From contig NZ_JWLW01000018.1 of the NCBI RefSeq assembly GCF_000808575.1, positions 1 through 64,000 on the forward strand: a stretch of 64,000 bases of DNA, in the 5' to 3' direction. The stretch is from Alteromonas marina (GTDB lineage Bacteria; Pseudomonadota; Gammaproteobacteria; Enterobacterales; Alteromonadaceae). The notes below the pieces were generated by a model. It searched no databases, was not told where the DNA came from, and was given only the letters and a program-made list of their open reading frames with translations. The first letter of the stretch is position 1; every line of letters begins with the position of its first letter. Made by a program: the position numbers and the translations under genes. Below, in pieces: positions 25,890-35,516 of the stretch.

Positions 25890-26926
25890 GCGTTGATCTC
25901 TACTTGCTCTTCGCCATCTTTTGCTGCGATATCACCAATAACCCAAGCATTTTCACCGTGTTGTTTAAGAATATTCAGTGCAGCATCGGTATCGCTTTCG
26001 TCAACAACGATTACAAGGCCAACACCACAGTTAAACGTGCGGTACATTTCGTGGCGAGTCACGTTACCGTTTTCTTGTAACCAAGAGAAGATTGCAGGCC
26101 ATTCCCAGGTGCTTTCATCAATAACCACTTTCGCATCTTCAGGTAGCACGCGAGGGATGTTCTCCCAAAAACCACCGCCCGTGATGTGAGAAATAGCGCT
26201 CACTTGTACTTCTTCAAGCAATGCCAATACCGATTTTACATAGATTCGAGTAGGCTCAAGAAGTTGGTCGATGATAGGCTTGCCGTTTAGGTCGGCGTTT
26301 ACATCTGCACCACTAACTTCAATGATCTTCCTAACTAATGAGTAACCGTTTGAGTGAGGGCCCGATGAACCAAGTGCAATTAGTTTTTGACCTGGTTTAA
26401 CGTTAGTGCCGTCAATAACCTTATCAGCTTCAACCACGCCTACGCAGAAGCCTGCAATATCGTAGTCGCCATCGTGATACATTCCAGGCATTTCGGCTGT
26501 TTCACCACCAATTAAAGCACAACCTGCTTGCTCACAGCCGGCGCCGATGCCGGTAACAACCGACGTGGCTACATCAACGTCAAGCTTGCCAGTTGCGTAG
26601 TAATCTAGAAAGAACAGGGGCTCAGCACCTTGAACAATAAGGTCGTTTACGCACATTGCTACTAAGTCGATACCAACACCGTCATGACGGTTAGCATCCA
26701 TAGCAACTCTTAGTTTTGTACCCACGCCGTCAGTACCTGAAACAAGTAGCGGCTTTTTATATTTAGTAGGCAGTTCACAAAGTGCACCAAAACCACCCAG
26801 ATTACCTTTTACTTCTGGTCTATGGGTTTTCTTGGTAACAGATTTAATGCGTTCAACAAGTTGATTACCTGCATCGATATCTACGCCTGCATCTTTGTAA
26901 CTTAAAGAGGTTTTATTTTCGCTCAC
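25886..26926 (-). CDS. purM: phosphoribosylformylglycinamidine cyclo-ligase
   Basis: A 346-residue AIR synthetase, step 5 of de novo purine synthesis, of the PurM/SelD/ThiL ATP-binding superfamily. Seen are [68 protein letters not shown] and [16 protein letters not shown]. It is the first gene of the purM-purN-DUF3108 operon; the promoter should lie in the 300-bp gap to the divergent DUF2066 gene, where I found no clear PurR box. Confidence 0.97.
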   Translation of the reverse strand: MSENKTSLSYKDAGVDIDAGNQLVERIKSVTKKTHRPEVKGNLGGFGALCELPTKYKKPLLVSGTDGVGTKLRVAMDANRHDGVGIDLVAMCVNDLIVQGAEPLFFLDYYATGKLDVDVATSVVTGIGAGCEQAGCALIGGETAEMPGMYHDGDYDIAGFCVGVVEADKVIDGTNVKPGQKLIALGSSGPHSNGYSLVRKIIEVSGADVNADLNGKPIIDQLLEPTRIYVKSVLALLEEVQVSAISHITGGGFWENIPRVLPEDAKVVIDESTWEWPAIFSWLQENGNVTRHEMYRTFNCGVGLVIVVDESDTDAALNILKQHGENAWVIGDIAAKDGEEQVEINA

Positions 26927-27230
26927 GGTTGGGCCCTGAAACTAAGAGGTAGAAAACCGCGGATTCTACCAGCAAGTCGTCACAAGTCCAATTTGTGAAG
27001 GCTATTTTATGCGCTTTTTGATCTTTTTTATTTTAGGGGTGAAATTAAACCCAATATAAAAGACAATAGAAGGCTATCTTTTGGTGAACATCTTGCTTGA
27101 TAAAATGTCTCGCTCTAAAAAGTAGAGTGAATTGCGCGCGGGTTAGTCCAAGTTTACCGTATATAGGTAAACGAGATTAACTGACGATTCGATAGGTAAG
27201 GAATTGATTTTAAGAGAGTATGGAGTGTCA
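26927..27230. other. divergent promoter region purM / DUF2066-hda
   Basis: A 304-bp AT-rich gap between divergent genes. It must hold both promoters, but no operator, palindrome or RNA element was recognised with confidence. Confidence 0.5.
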
Positions 27231-28682
27231 ATGTTAACGGCAGTAAAGCGTAACACCAATGGAACTAATTTAACGAGAGTTAGCTTGAAAGGCATTCTGG
27301 GCATTTCATTTCTTGCTGCGCTGACTTACGCCCCCTTTATAAATGCGGCTCAACGCGTTGTGGTCAACGAAGCGCAGATTCAAGTTGAAGATCAAACTCA
27401 GCGTACCCAACAAAACGCGCTTAAAAAAGCATTAAGGCAGGTTTTTGTGAAGATGTCGGGCAGCACAATCGTGCTCGATAATGCCGGTGTTAGAGCAGCG
27501 TTATCGTCGCCTCAATCGCTGCTTCGTTCCTATCGATTTGCTTTTGACAAAGGTAGAACGTATTACGTTGCGGAGTTCGATCAAGCAAAACTCAATGAAC
27601 TTCTTCAGCGTGAAATGCTACCGCTCTGGGGTGATAGACGCCCTGAAACGATAGTGTGGCTTGCGCAGGAAGACGAAAACGAAACTCGCGTCATCTTAGA
27701 TGAATCTCTCAATACAGAATTACAACATACGCTCAAACAAACAGCGAAAGAACGAGGCGTACCATTAAGCTTGCCTTTAATGGACCTTACCGACAATGTA
27801 AATATTTCTACCTATGATGTGTGGGGACGATTTGTTGAGCCTTTGCGCAAAGCATCTACACGCTATAGCGTCGACAACATTATTGGTGCCAGAGTTTATC
27901 GTAACGACGCGAGTGCAATTCCTGATTTGCCGGAAAACGTTGTGCCTTCTGGCACAGTAGAGTCTCTTGATAGCGTGCTAGATGAAGAAGCACAGTTTAG
28001 AGCACAAACTGATGAACAAAGTTTCGATGAGCGAAATCCGCGTGTAGATAATACGGACGCACAGCGCACTTTTTCAGATAACGTTGAGTCCGGTGCGATG
28101 AATAACGGTGTTGATGCTCAGTTAAACGACGGTTATGACGAAACAAACCAAAACTTAAATAATGCTGACGGAACCTCGGCGAAGGAGCTGGCGCAGGAAG
28201 AGAGCACAACGATGCCGTTCACCATGAACGAGTTTGCCAACTATGCGAAGCGTGCCGATGAAGGTGACTATGCACTAGACTGGGTGTTCGTTGGTGGCGG
28301 TAAGGTTAGCTATGGCAGCATATACGGTGATTCGCCCGAAGTTCTTGGCAATCAGTTAATCGATGCCTACTCAAATTATTTATCGTCGCTTTATGCCATC
28401 GTAGGAATCGAAGCGTCTGAGCGAGAAGTTATCAAGGTATCGATTGCCAATATTGGCTCGGTAAAAAGTTACGCCAGCGCTACTGACTATTTAAATAGTT
28501 TAAGTGTGATTGAAAACGCTACACTAGTAGAGCAATCTGGTTCTGTTGCCACGTACTCACTTACATTAATTGGAACGGTGGACGATTTACTTAACAGTAT
28601 TAAACTAGAAAGCAAATTACGTCCCGTAACCGATTCGTACGGACAATCCGTGAAAGGACACAGTTTCTATTGGAGCAATTAA
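27231..28682 (+). CDS. DUF2066 exported protein
   Basis: A 483-residue protein with a signal peptide (hydrophobic ILGISFLAALTYAPF then INAA). The following RVVVNEAQIQVEDQTQRTQQ and NALKKALRQVFVKMSG are the DUF2066 N-terminal pattern. A low-complexity Asn/Asp/Glu-rich insert (about residues 245-330) splits it from a C-terminal domain with DYALDWVFVGGGKVSYGS. Function unknown; the gene precedes hda by 6 bp, an arrangement common in marine gammaproteobacteria. ATG at 27231 with GGAG 7 nt upstream is preferred over an upstream TTG. Confidence 0.85.
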   Translation: MLTAVKRNTNGTNLTRVSLKGILGISFLAALTYAPFINAAQRVVVNEAQIQVEDQTQRTQQNALKKALRQVFVKMSGSTIVLDNAGVRAALSSPQSLLRSYRFAFDKGRTYYVAEFDQAKLNELLQREMLPLWGDRRPETIVWLAQEDENETRVILDESLNTELQHTLKQTAKERGVPLSLPLMDLTDNVNISTYDVWGRFVEPLRKASTRYSVDNIIGARVYRNDASAIPDLPENVVPSGTVESLDSVLDEEAQFRAQTDEQSFDERNPRVDNTDAQRTFSDNVESGAMNNGVDAQLNDGYDETNQNLNNADGTSAKELAQEESTTMPFTMNEFANYAKRADEGDYALDWVFVGGGKVSYGSIYGDSPEVLGNQLIDAYSNYLSSLYAIVGIEASEREVIKVSIANIGSVKSYASATDYLNSLSVIENATLVEQSGSVATYSLTLIGTVDDLLNSIKLESKLRPVTDSYGQSVKGHSFYWSN

Positions 28683-28688
28683 TTTAGC

Positions 28689-29426
28689 ATGCAGCTGCCT
28701 TTGCCTGTCACGCTACCTGTTGACGAAAACTTCGATAGTTTTGTCAATAAGGGTAACGAAGAAGTAGTTTCAGTCCTTGAGCAGATTGCAGATGCGCCGC
28801 CACACTGGCGCGAGGCTCCTGAATTGGGGCCTTTAGCATCGCTTCAGCTGCCTTTGCTTACTTTACTAGGCAGTACCGCTATCGGTAAAAGTCACTTATT
28901 GTTTGCCACTTGTCATCAACTAGCCGAAAAATCGGTTAGTCACCTTTATTTAAATCTTAATAATTACGAAGCGTGGTCGCTCGATATTTTTGAAGGCCTA
29001 GAGAATCTTTCGTTAATCGCATTAGACAACATTCACGCGATAGCGGGCGATTTACGTTGGGAAGAAGCGTTGTTCGATTTGTTAAACCGAGTGATTGAGA
29101 CTAAACAAACCATGGTACTTTGTTCTAGTCACCTAGGCCCATCTAACCCGGCTTTTGTTTTACCTGACTTGCGTTCTCGCTTGGCGTGGGGGGTTATTTA
29201 TCACGTAAACCAACTGGATGACAATGGTCGTGAAGAAGCCGTGCGCTTACGTGCAGCGGAACGTGGATTAAAGCTATCAAACCAAGCACTACAGTTTCTT
29301 TTGCACCATAGTGAACGAGACCTAAAAAGCCTCATGTCACTATTAGCCCGTTTAGACACACGCTCACTCCAAGAACAAAAACGCTTATCGGTGGGCATGG
29401 TTAAGCGCGAGCTTAACCTAAGATAG
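28689..29426 (+). CDS. hda: DnaA regulatory inactivator Hda
   Basis: A 245-residue AAA+ protein homologous to DnaA domain III. The N-terminal QLPLPVTLP (2-10) is the sliding-clamp binding motif. The P-loop position reads GSTAIGKSHLL (61-71), LIALDNIHAIAGD is Walker B, and the box VII Arg lies in LPDLRSRLAWG. With the DNA-loaded clamp it stimulates ATP hydrolysis by DnaA to prevent re-initiation. The last codons (KRELNLR and stop) form the first unit of a 27-bp tandem repeat. Confidence 0.94.
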   Translation: MQLPLPVTLPVDENFDSFVNKGNEEVVSVLEQIADAPPHWREAPELGPLASLQLPLLTLLGSTAIGKSHLLFATCHQLAEKSVSHLYLNLNNYEAWSLDIFEGLENLSLIALDNIHAIAGDLRWEEALFDLLNRVIETKQTMVLCSSHLGPSNPAFVLPDLRSRLAWGVIYHVNQLDDNGREEAVRLRAAERGLKLSNQALQFLLHHSERDLKSLMSLLARLDTRSLQEQKRLSVGMVKRELNLR

Positions 29427-29489
29427 TCTAAGCGCGAGCTTAACTTAAGTTAGCCAAAGCGCGAGCTTAACCTAAATTAGTCAAAGCGC
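29403..29489 (+). repeat. 27-bp tandem repeat, three copies plus 6 bp, at the 3' end of hda
   Basis: Units at 29403-29429, 29430-29456 and 29457-29483 all begin AAGCGCGAGCTTAAC, then vary by a few bases; a partial AAGCGC follows. The first unit encodes the Hda C-terminus KRELNLR plus stop, so the repeats are duplicates of the gene end and lie in the 3' untranslated region. Confidence 0.93.
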
Positions 29490-29503
29490 TGCTGTGTTGC
29501 CGT

Positions 29504-31471
29504 TTATTGTTCTTTTCTTAAACTATGAGCGCTTGATGTGGTGCTAAATTCTTCTGCTACCGTCATTAGAGTTCCATCGGAAGTAACCGAATTGTTTCCG
29601 CCTTTCTGTAGCATTAACTTATCGCTCGCAGACTGTACGTTTGGATTTGTACTAGACGCAGAGTCCCGCCAAGTAATATCGTTCGGAAGCAGATAAGAGC
29701 TTGGAAGTGACGCTTGAATAGCAGGTACATCGAGTTCGGGTAAAATTCTACTTAATACGTAATCTACGCGCATAGTAACGTTATCATCATTAACACGGTT
29801 TCTCTGAGCCCAAGTGGGAATGAAACTGCCGTCTTCCAGTGTCTCTCTTGTAAATACGCCTACATCCGCTTCTGCCTCAAGCCGGTAAAGCATCATGAAG
29901 CGCTCGAATAACATGGCGAGATCTTCTCGTTCCGTAAAGTAAGAATAGAAAGCAACCGCACCATCATCCTCAAACCAATTTGCCACTTGTAGCGCGGTAT
30001 AATTTCGCTGCGCGCTTGAAGCGGTTGCACCGCCGTATCGAACTTCGGCCAAAGCATGGAGTTGTGACGACGTAAGAGGCAATGAAGTTGTTAGCCCCGT
30101 AGAAATGGGAGAGCTGTCATCATAAGACGACAGTGGGCTCGCGCTATTGCTGAGTTGTTGCCATTCGGTGTAGTCGAAAAAGTCATTGGCGTGAGCTAGC
30201 TCGTGGTATAGCAAATAGCTTAATGCTGCTTCTACGTCGCTCACGTCACGTGGAAGTCTATCTGCTACGTTCGCTGTGCTGATATTAGGGAAATAATAGA
30301 CCCCGTTTTTCACGTAGCGCCATGACGTCGTAAAATCGAGCTCACTACCAAAACCACTTCTATAATCTGGGCGAGTATTTAGCGTGTCTCGCTCTTGAGG
30401 TGTGCGCCAAAAGTTGTTGGCATCTAAGTAAATGGCACCAGTGGCTACCCAATAAAATGACGGGCGGATATCGTAAGAAATCACAATCGCGTTAGTTGCG
30501 CGTAGTAACTTAAGTATGTCATCACGGGTTGCTGAAGTTTCTAAATACGTTCTAAATGCATCGCCCATCCACGGATGCGAGACGTATGTTCTATCTAAAA
30601 TATCATCGATAGTGGGGCTTTCGGTGACTTGGCCAATCAGTGGTAGCTGAGAGAACGTACAGCTGTTTGAAACCTGATTGTTATAAACACAATCAACAAG
30701 TGCCGACGCGTAAGGGCTGTCGGCTCTATAGGGCTGCATATGCGCGCTTACCGTTTCGGGAATACTTGTCTCGTCATCTACAAAAAAGCCGCTATTGTTA
30801 ATGTCGATGTTTTTCACTAGAACTTGCGCGCTATCGGTTAACACCTCGCCATTTGAGAGTGTAACGGTACTTTCTATTTCAATGATTGTGTCGTTGCTGA
30901 CTCGAGGCGCTTGAAAATATATCGAATGAGAATAATCGCCATCATCAAAGTTGAAGTCATTGACGATTGGTCCAGACGTTTGTTGCCACGTGATATTTGA
31001 GATTGTTAACCCTTGCGAGTTAACGGTGTCAACGCGAAGAGAAACTCTGCCGCCTTCGGATGCCTCATGACCCAATCGTAATGCGGCAATCGGCGCGCTA
31101 CTTTCGTTCGTTTGTAACGTTATGGTGTCTGTAAGCGTTGTGCCATTTTCTAAGCTAACGTTTACGGCGATATCAAAGCTACCTGAAGAGGTAACATCAA
31201 AGCCGATAGCCTGCGTGTGAGCACTGAGAGGCTGCTGTGATACGCCTGAGACTTGCCAATTGATGTCTACAATAGCGTGGCCAGTAGGCGAGGCGACAGC
31301 AAAGTCGACCGCATCGCCTACAACGGCGTTTGTAGGGCCTGAAATGCTAATGGTTGGAGGAATGGAAGGAGTGCTTGGGGCTGAACTATCGCCTGAACCA
31401 GAACCTCCACATGCTGCAAGTAACGATAATGATGCGATTACTAATGTAAATTCAGGCAAATGGCGTGTCAT
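29504..31471 (-). CDS. lipoprotein with Ig-like domains and zincin-like HELAH motif
   Basis: A 655-residue protein with a lipoprotein signal, LVIASLSLLAAC, lipidated at Cys21, then a Gly/Ser/Pro linker. Residues about 40-220 form two Ig/PKD-like repeats (ISISGPTNAVVGDAVDF, LRLGHEASEGGRVSLRV). The C-terminal half has SYLLYHELAHANDFFDY, an HExxH motif at 423-427 that suggests a zinc metallopeptidase; Glu-rich EDDGAVAFYSYF and RLEAEADVG downstream could supply a third ligand. ATG at 31471 with AAGGGG upstream is chosen; a 53-codon upstream extension lacks support. Probably surface or outer-membrane anchored. Substrate unknown. Confidence 0.78.
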   Translation of the reverse strand: MTRHLPEFTLVIASLSLLAACGGSGSGDSSAPSTPSIPPTISISGPTNAVVGDAVDFAVASPTGHAIVDINWQVSGVSQQPLSAHTQAIGFDVTSSGSFDIAVNVSLENGTTLTDTITLQTNESSAPIAALRLGHEASEGGRVSLRVDTVNSQGLTISNITWQQTSGPIVNDFNFDDGDYSHSIYFQAPRVSNDTIIEIESTVTLSNGEVLTDSAQVLVKNIDINNSGFFVDDETSIPETVSAHMQPYRADSPYASALVDCVYNNQVSNSCTFSQLPLIGQVTESPTIDDILDRTYVSHPWMGDAFRTYLETSATRDDILKLLRATNAIVISYDIRPSFYWVATGAIYLDANNFWRTPQERDTLNTRPDYRSGFGSELDFTTSWRYVKNGVYYFPNISTANVADRLPRDVSDVEAALSYLLYHELAHANDFFDYTEWQQLSNSASPLSSYDDSSPISTGLTTSLPLTSSQLHALAEVRYGGATASSAQRNYTALQVANWFEDDGAVAFYSYFTEREDLAMLFERFMMLYRLEAEADVGVFTRETLEDGSFIPTWAQRNRVNDDNVTMRVDYVLSRILPELDVPAIQASLPSSYLLPNDITWRDSASSTNPNVQSASDKLMLQKGGNNSVTSDGTLMTVAEEFSTTSSAHSLRKEQ

Positions 31472-31514
31472 ATTAACCCCTTGGCAGCATGTGTTTTCGC
31501 TGTGTATTACATGA

Positions 31515-31937
31515 TCATTGTTGACCTTGCTCAAAGCGTGCTTTTTCTTCTTGCATCTCTTCTTTAAGCTTTTTAAGGCCCAAACCCAATTCACGACCAC
31601 GTTTTCTAGCAAACGCACTACAGCCGACAAACATACCCGTGCATAGAATAATCTCTACCACAGCATACCAACGTTCATCAGGTACAGCGTATGCCACAGT
31701 GCATCCGTGAATGAGGTAAAACAAAACGACAAAATTGGCCCATGCGTGAGTATATGGCTTGCCTTTTAATATACCCCAGTAAGGTAACAATAAAGGTAAA
31801 ATATAAAACAAGGCAATAAACAAAGGAGAGTAAGTATGCTCTTTAGTAAATGTAAATTGCCACAGTGTTATCCATACGATTAACCCGGTGTGGCTTATAA
31901 GTGCGAGATAGCGATAAAAACGCGTATCTGGTGCCAT
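31515..31937 (-). CDS. DUF2069 membrane protein
   Basis: A 140-residue inner-membrane protein with four hydrophobic helices (about residues 10-30, 38-56, 65-85 and 88-107) and a charged, probably coiled C-terminal tail rich in Lys and Glu (KKLKEEMQEEKARFE). The PYWGILKGKPYTHAWANFVV and DERWYAVVEIILCTGMF patterns fit DUF2069, an uncharacterised family often beside wrbA/arsC in gammaproteobacteria, as here. Confidence 0.85.
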   Translation of the reverse strand: MAPDTRFYRYLALISHTGLIVWITLWQFTFTKEHTYSPLFIALFYILPLLLPYWGILKGKPYTHAWANFVVLFYLIHGCTVAYAVPDERWYAVVEIILCTGMFVGCSAFARKRGRELGLGLKKLKEEMQEEKARFEQGQQ

Positions 31938-32014
31938 GGTAATGTCTCCGAAACAATTTGTTTTTTTAATGTTCTTTATAAGGTCTACGTTTTATGCGCC
32001 AAATAACGTAACTG

Positions 32015-32605
32015 TTAGGCGTTGTCTGCTAGTTTTTTAGCGAACATTGCAAGTCGCTTACCCTGAGCAATGCATAGCGCTTTTTCATCTTCACTCAATT
32101 GCTCTGGTGCACTTAAACTGTGATGAGCGACGTGTGTTACACCGTAAGGGCTGCCACCCATTGTGGTGTTGTGTAGAGCAGGCTCACTGTAAGGTAGCCC
32201 GCAAATCACCATGCCGTGATGGATAAGGGGAACCATCATGGAAAGTAATGTGGATTCCTGGCCGCCGTGCATGGAAGAAGAAGATGTAAATACGCACGCA
32301 GGCTTATCAATCAACGCGCCTTTTAACCATTGACTGCTTGTAGAATCCAAAAAGTGCTTTACTGGCGCTGCCATATTGCCGAAACGTGTAGGGCTACCTA
32401 GTGCCAAGGCACTGCACTGTTCAAGCTCCTGAAGAGAAACCTCGGGTACAGCACTAGATGCCGCGTCATTAGCTGCATCGCTGATACTCTTGACTGTACG
32501 TACTATCACAGGAACATCTAATGACGATACACCTTGAGCGATGGCATCAGCTAATCGCTTTGTGCTGCCGTTGCGGCTGTAATAAAGCACGAGAACAGGT
32601 TGCAC
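32015..32605 (-). CDS. WrbA-like NAD(P)H:quinone oxidoreductase / flavodoxin-fold protein
   Basis: A 196-residue flavodoxin-fold protein. The FMN phosphate loop is YYSRNGSTKRLAD (9-21). LALGSPTRFGNMAAPVKHFLD and FTSSSSMHGGQESTLLSM are typical of the WrbA/NQO group, which reduces quinones by two electrons. The start is GTG at 32605, overlapping the last base of the arsC-like stop, so the genes are translationally coupled. Confidence 0.88.
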   Translation of the reverse strand: MQPVLVLYYSRNGSTKRLADAIAQGVSSLDVPVIVRTVKSISDAANDAASSAVPEVSLQELEQCSALALGSPTRFGNMAAPVKHFLDSTSSQWLKGALIDKPACVFTSSSSMHGGQESTLLSMMVPLIHHGMVICGLPYSEPALHNTTMGGSPYGVTHVAHHSLSAPEQLSEDEKALCIAQGKRLAMFAKKLADNA

Positions 32606-32958
32606 TATACAATTTCCAAAACAGATTCGGGCGGACGACCAATTCTGGCTTTCTCGCCATTAATAACAATGGGACGCTCTATCAACTTGGGCGTGTGAGC
32701 CATAGCTTCAAAAAGCGCATTGTCAGACAGTGCGCTGTCACCTAAGTTAGCATCTTTATATTCTGCTTCTTTAGTACGCATCATATCTCTAACCGATCCA
32801 AGGTTAAGTTTTTTAAATATCTCTTTCAGTTCTTTTGCGTCAAGAGGGTGCTTTAGGTATTCAACAATAACAGGCGCTATACCTTGCTCTTCAAGTAGTG
32901 CTAGGGTTTGTCTGCTCTTTGAGCATCGAGGATTGTGAATAATAGTAATGTCTGTCAT
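32605..32958 (-). CDS. ArsC-family glutaredoxin-dependent reductase (YfgD-like)
   Basis: A 117-residue thioredoxin-fold protein. The active Cys lies in HNPRCSKSRQTL (Cys12), as in E. coli ArsC and YfgD; LNLGSVRDMMRTKEAEYKD and the C-terminal RPIVINGEKARIGRPPESVL complete the family pattern. ArsC reduces arsenate using glutathione and glutaredoxin. No ars transporter or regulator is nearby, and the context (wrbA-like, DUF2069, bepA) is that of YfgD, so a role in arsenate resistance is possible but not implied. Confidence 0.88.
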   Translation of the reverse strand: MTDITIIHNPRCSKSRQTLALLEEQGIAPVIVEYLKHPLDAKELKEIFKKLNLGSVRDMMRTKEAEYKDANLGDSALSDNALFEAMAHTPKLIERPIVINGEKARIGRPPESVLEIV

Positions 32959-33176
32959 AAATACTCTTGTTCATGATTATATGAATTGGCGCGAACTATT
33001 GCGTTTTTGCCATAGAATATCAAGCAGTTTACCGATAACGGGTAATAAATTCGTACTATTCTTTGTTTACAGCATCGTTTCTGGAAAACGGTATTTAAGA
33101 AGCGTGGTTGAATTTATGTTAGTGCGCGAAGTAAGAATCTGGCACTATGAAAAAATAATCAAAATTAGAAGGTTAT

Positions 33177-33689
33177 ATGTTGTTGTCACAGCCAAAAAGC
33201 AATGCAGGAAAAATAAAGCCTATACTCTTCCTAGTGCTGTTAGCGCTTGTTGCGTTTGCCGGTGCATATACGTATCAGCGTCTTCAACATGACTTTGAAA
33301 CATTAGATGGAACTGCTTACCTTTGGCAAGATCTTGAGGGGAAGTGGGTTGTGGTAAATTACTTTGCGCCGTGGTGTGCACCATGTCTACGAGAAATGCC
33401 TGAGCTCGTTACATTTAATCATTCGCTACCTGATGATACCCGTCTTTTTGCTATTAATTACGATCTTAAAACGAAGCCTGAACTCAAAGCCATGGCTGAG
33501 AAGTTTGATATTGATTTGCCTGTTATTATAAGTTCGCCAGAAACTAAACTGCCCATGCAAAAACCCCCTTATTTACCAGCAACGTTTATTCTTGGACCTG
33601 ATGGGAAAATAAAGGATACGATAATGGGAGAAATTACGGCAACGCATCTGCGTCAGCGCCTAGCTGAATTGAAGGGCGCTGACGAATAG
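33177..33689 (+). CDS. TlpA-like membrane-anchored thioredoxin
   Basis: A 170-residue protein with one N-terminal membrane helix (about 14-31, ILFLVLLALVAFAGAY) and a periplasmic thioredoxin domain. The active site is APWCAPCLREMPEL (Cys67, Cys70), and the cis-Pro lies in YLPATFILG. Such proteins reduce periplasmic disulfides or assist cytochrome c maturation or copper insertion; which one is unknown. AGAAGG precedes the ATG. It is convergent with bepA, 17 bp apart. Confidence 0.88.
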   Translation: MLLSQPKSNAGKIKPILFLVLLALVAFAGAYTYQRLQHDFETLDGTAYLWQDLEGKWVVVNYFAPWCAPCLREMPELVTFNHSLPDDTRLFAINYDLKTKPELKAMAEKFDIDLPVIISSPETKLPMQKPPYLPATFILGPDGKIKDTIMGEITATHLRQRLAELKGADE

Positions 33690-33706
33690 CAGGGACGTGC
33701 GATGGT

Positions 33707-35170
33707 CTAGAGTCGTTGTAAACGCTCTTCTTGGTCGCGAAATTGTTTTATTCTCGCTCTAATTCTTTGTTTTTCAAGATGATCATCGCCTGCGAAATTA
33801 TACGCATATTGAAGTTCGTCAACCGCGCGGTTATAAGCACCATAAAGTGCATATACTTCCGCTTTGCTCTGATGCATTTGCGAGAAACGTTTCGACTTTT
33901 GATACGCCTCACTCATTAACTGATGTGCCAGTTGATAATCTTTTTTAACCAGCAGGAAATCCTTAAGTAGAGACACCGCTTCTTCATATTTGTTTGCGCT
34001 TATGTAAGCATTGGCCTGGTTTAATGCCAATACTTGATTTCTAGGGTTATGCGTAACGTGAGGTCTTAGCATTTCAACGGCTTTTAAAGGCTCACCTAGC
34101 GAAATATAGATATCTGTCATAGCGTCGAGATAAAAGAGGTTTCCTCTATCTTTTGCTATTAACTCATCCATAATGTCTTTGGCTTTTTCGATTTTTTCGG
34201 CGCGCATATAAGCAAGCGCTAAACCATATAATGACGCTTCTTTACTGCGCTGTACGTCTTGAGCCACTGCCGCTTCGAAATATTCTACAGCGTAATCAGC
34301 TTTAAACGAGTAGCGTGCCTTTATACGTGCTTTAGCCAACTCGAATTGCTTGTTAATGGGTAAGTAGCGTCTAGGATAGTCACCAGCGCGATTTCTCGCA
34401 TCAGCAATACGGGTTTCGGTTAAAGGGTGAGTGAGCAGCCTTGCGGGTGGACGAGAAACCATACGGTATTCTTCTGCCATTGTTGAGAAAAACGATGCTG
34501 CAGCATTGGGATCAAAACCGGCTCTCGCCAGCATAGCAATGCCTATTCTGTCTGCTTCTTGTTCGTTGGAGCGGGTGTAGTCGATTTGCATCTGTGCTGA
34601 GGCTGCTGAACCTGCCTGCATGGCGGCAATGCCCGCTTCTGGGTTAGCCATTGCAATGAGTACACCGCCGATAAGTGACGCCAAGGCTAGGGGAGATGAG
34701 CGCTGCTGCGCCTGCATACGTCGCGCTATGTGGCGTTGAGTTACGTGAGAAATTTCGTGCGCTAGCACCGAAGCCAGTTCACTTTCATTTTCAGCACGAC
34801 GCATTAAACCTGTGTGAACACCAATGTGACCGCCAAAAAACGCAAATGCGTTAATGGCATCATTATTGACCCAGAAAAATTCAAAAGGAAACTTGGCGTT
34901 GTCAGCATGGACAACCAATCGGTTGCCAACATCCTGTAGATATTCATCCAGAACCGGATCTGAGATTACTGGACTTTGACCGCGCATTTGCCGCATTACG
35001 GCATCGCCTACGATCATCTCCTTATCAAGCGATATGGCGTCTGACGCAACAACACCTATTTCAGGTAACGCATTTTTATTACTGTAATTGGCATCTTGTG
35101 CAACAGCCGTGAGGCTCGATGTGAGCACGAAGGAAAGGGCAACCAAAGATGCTGAAAACTTTTTTCTCAT
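33707..35170 (-). CDS. bepA: periplasmic M48 metalloprotease/chaperone BepA
   Basis: A 487-residue exported protein: signal peptide to about residue 24, an M48 peptidase domain with LASVLAHEISHVTQRH (HEISH 138-142) and third ligand Glu in SNEQEADRIG, then a TPR-rich C-terminal half (from about residue 300). In E. coli BepA (YfgC) assists LptD assembly and degrades stalled outer-membrane proteins. The neighbourhood (ArsC/YfgD-like gene, perM) matches the yfgD-yfgC-perM cluster of enterobacteria. Confidence 0.93.
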   Translation of the reverse strand: MRKKFSASLVALSFVLTSSLTAVAQDANYSNKNALPEIGVVASDAISLDKEMIVGDAVMRQMRGQSPVISDPVLDEYLQDVGNRLVVHADNAKFPFEFFWVNNDAINAFAFFGGHIGVHTGLMRRAENESELASVLAHEISHVTQRHIARRMQAQQRSSPLALASLIGGVLIAMANPEAGIAAMQAGSAASAQMQIDYTRSNEQEADRIGIAMLARAGFDPNAAASFFSTMAEEYRMVSRPPARLLTHPLTETRIADARNRAGDYPRRYLPINKQFELAKARIKARYSFKADYAVEYFEAAVAQDVQRSKEASLYGLALAYMRAEKIEKAKDIMDELIAKDRGNLFYLDAMTDIYISLGEPLKAVEMLRPHVTHNPRNQVLALNQANAYISANKYEEAVSLLKDFLLVKKDYQLAHQLMSEAYQKSKRFSQMHQSKAEVYALYGAYNRAVDELQYAYNFAGDDHLEKQRIRARIKQFRDQEERLQRL

Positions 35171-35516
35171 GAACCTACAATCATTGTATATGGTTAATAC
35201 TGCTTAATCCTTAGAGCGCTAAGTTGCTAAACAGTTTCAATTTTTATTTATTTCTTATATGCGTTATTTTCGAATAAACGAGACAATATCGCCTACGCTA
35301 TTTCGTTTATGACACGACGTTTGTACCAATGCGACACACAAACGCATCCAGTTTATTCTTTTACTGTTGTAACAACCACTCTACACATTAATGCTTATAC
35401 TGTAAAAACATCATACCAGTTTGATTTTGAAAGATTCTTAACTACTACTTATTGCTAATTGCCTGCGCTATCAACTATGATGCGTGTCCTATTCTTGGTT
35501 ATTTCTAGGCGTTCCT
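35171..35516. other. divergent promoter region bepA / perM
   Basis: A 346-bp AT-rich gap between divergent genes. No recognised operator, hairpin or RNA element was found. Confidence 0.5.

Noticed and set aside
32605..32958. Arsenate resistance operon
   Set aside because: Only an ArsC-fold protein is present; no transporter or ArsR, and the neighbourhood is that of YfgD.
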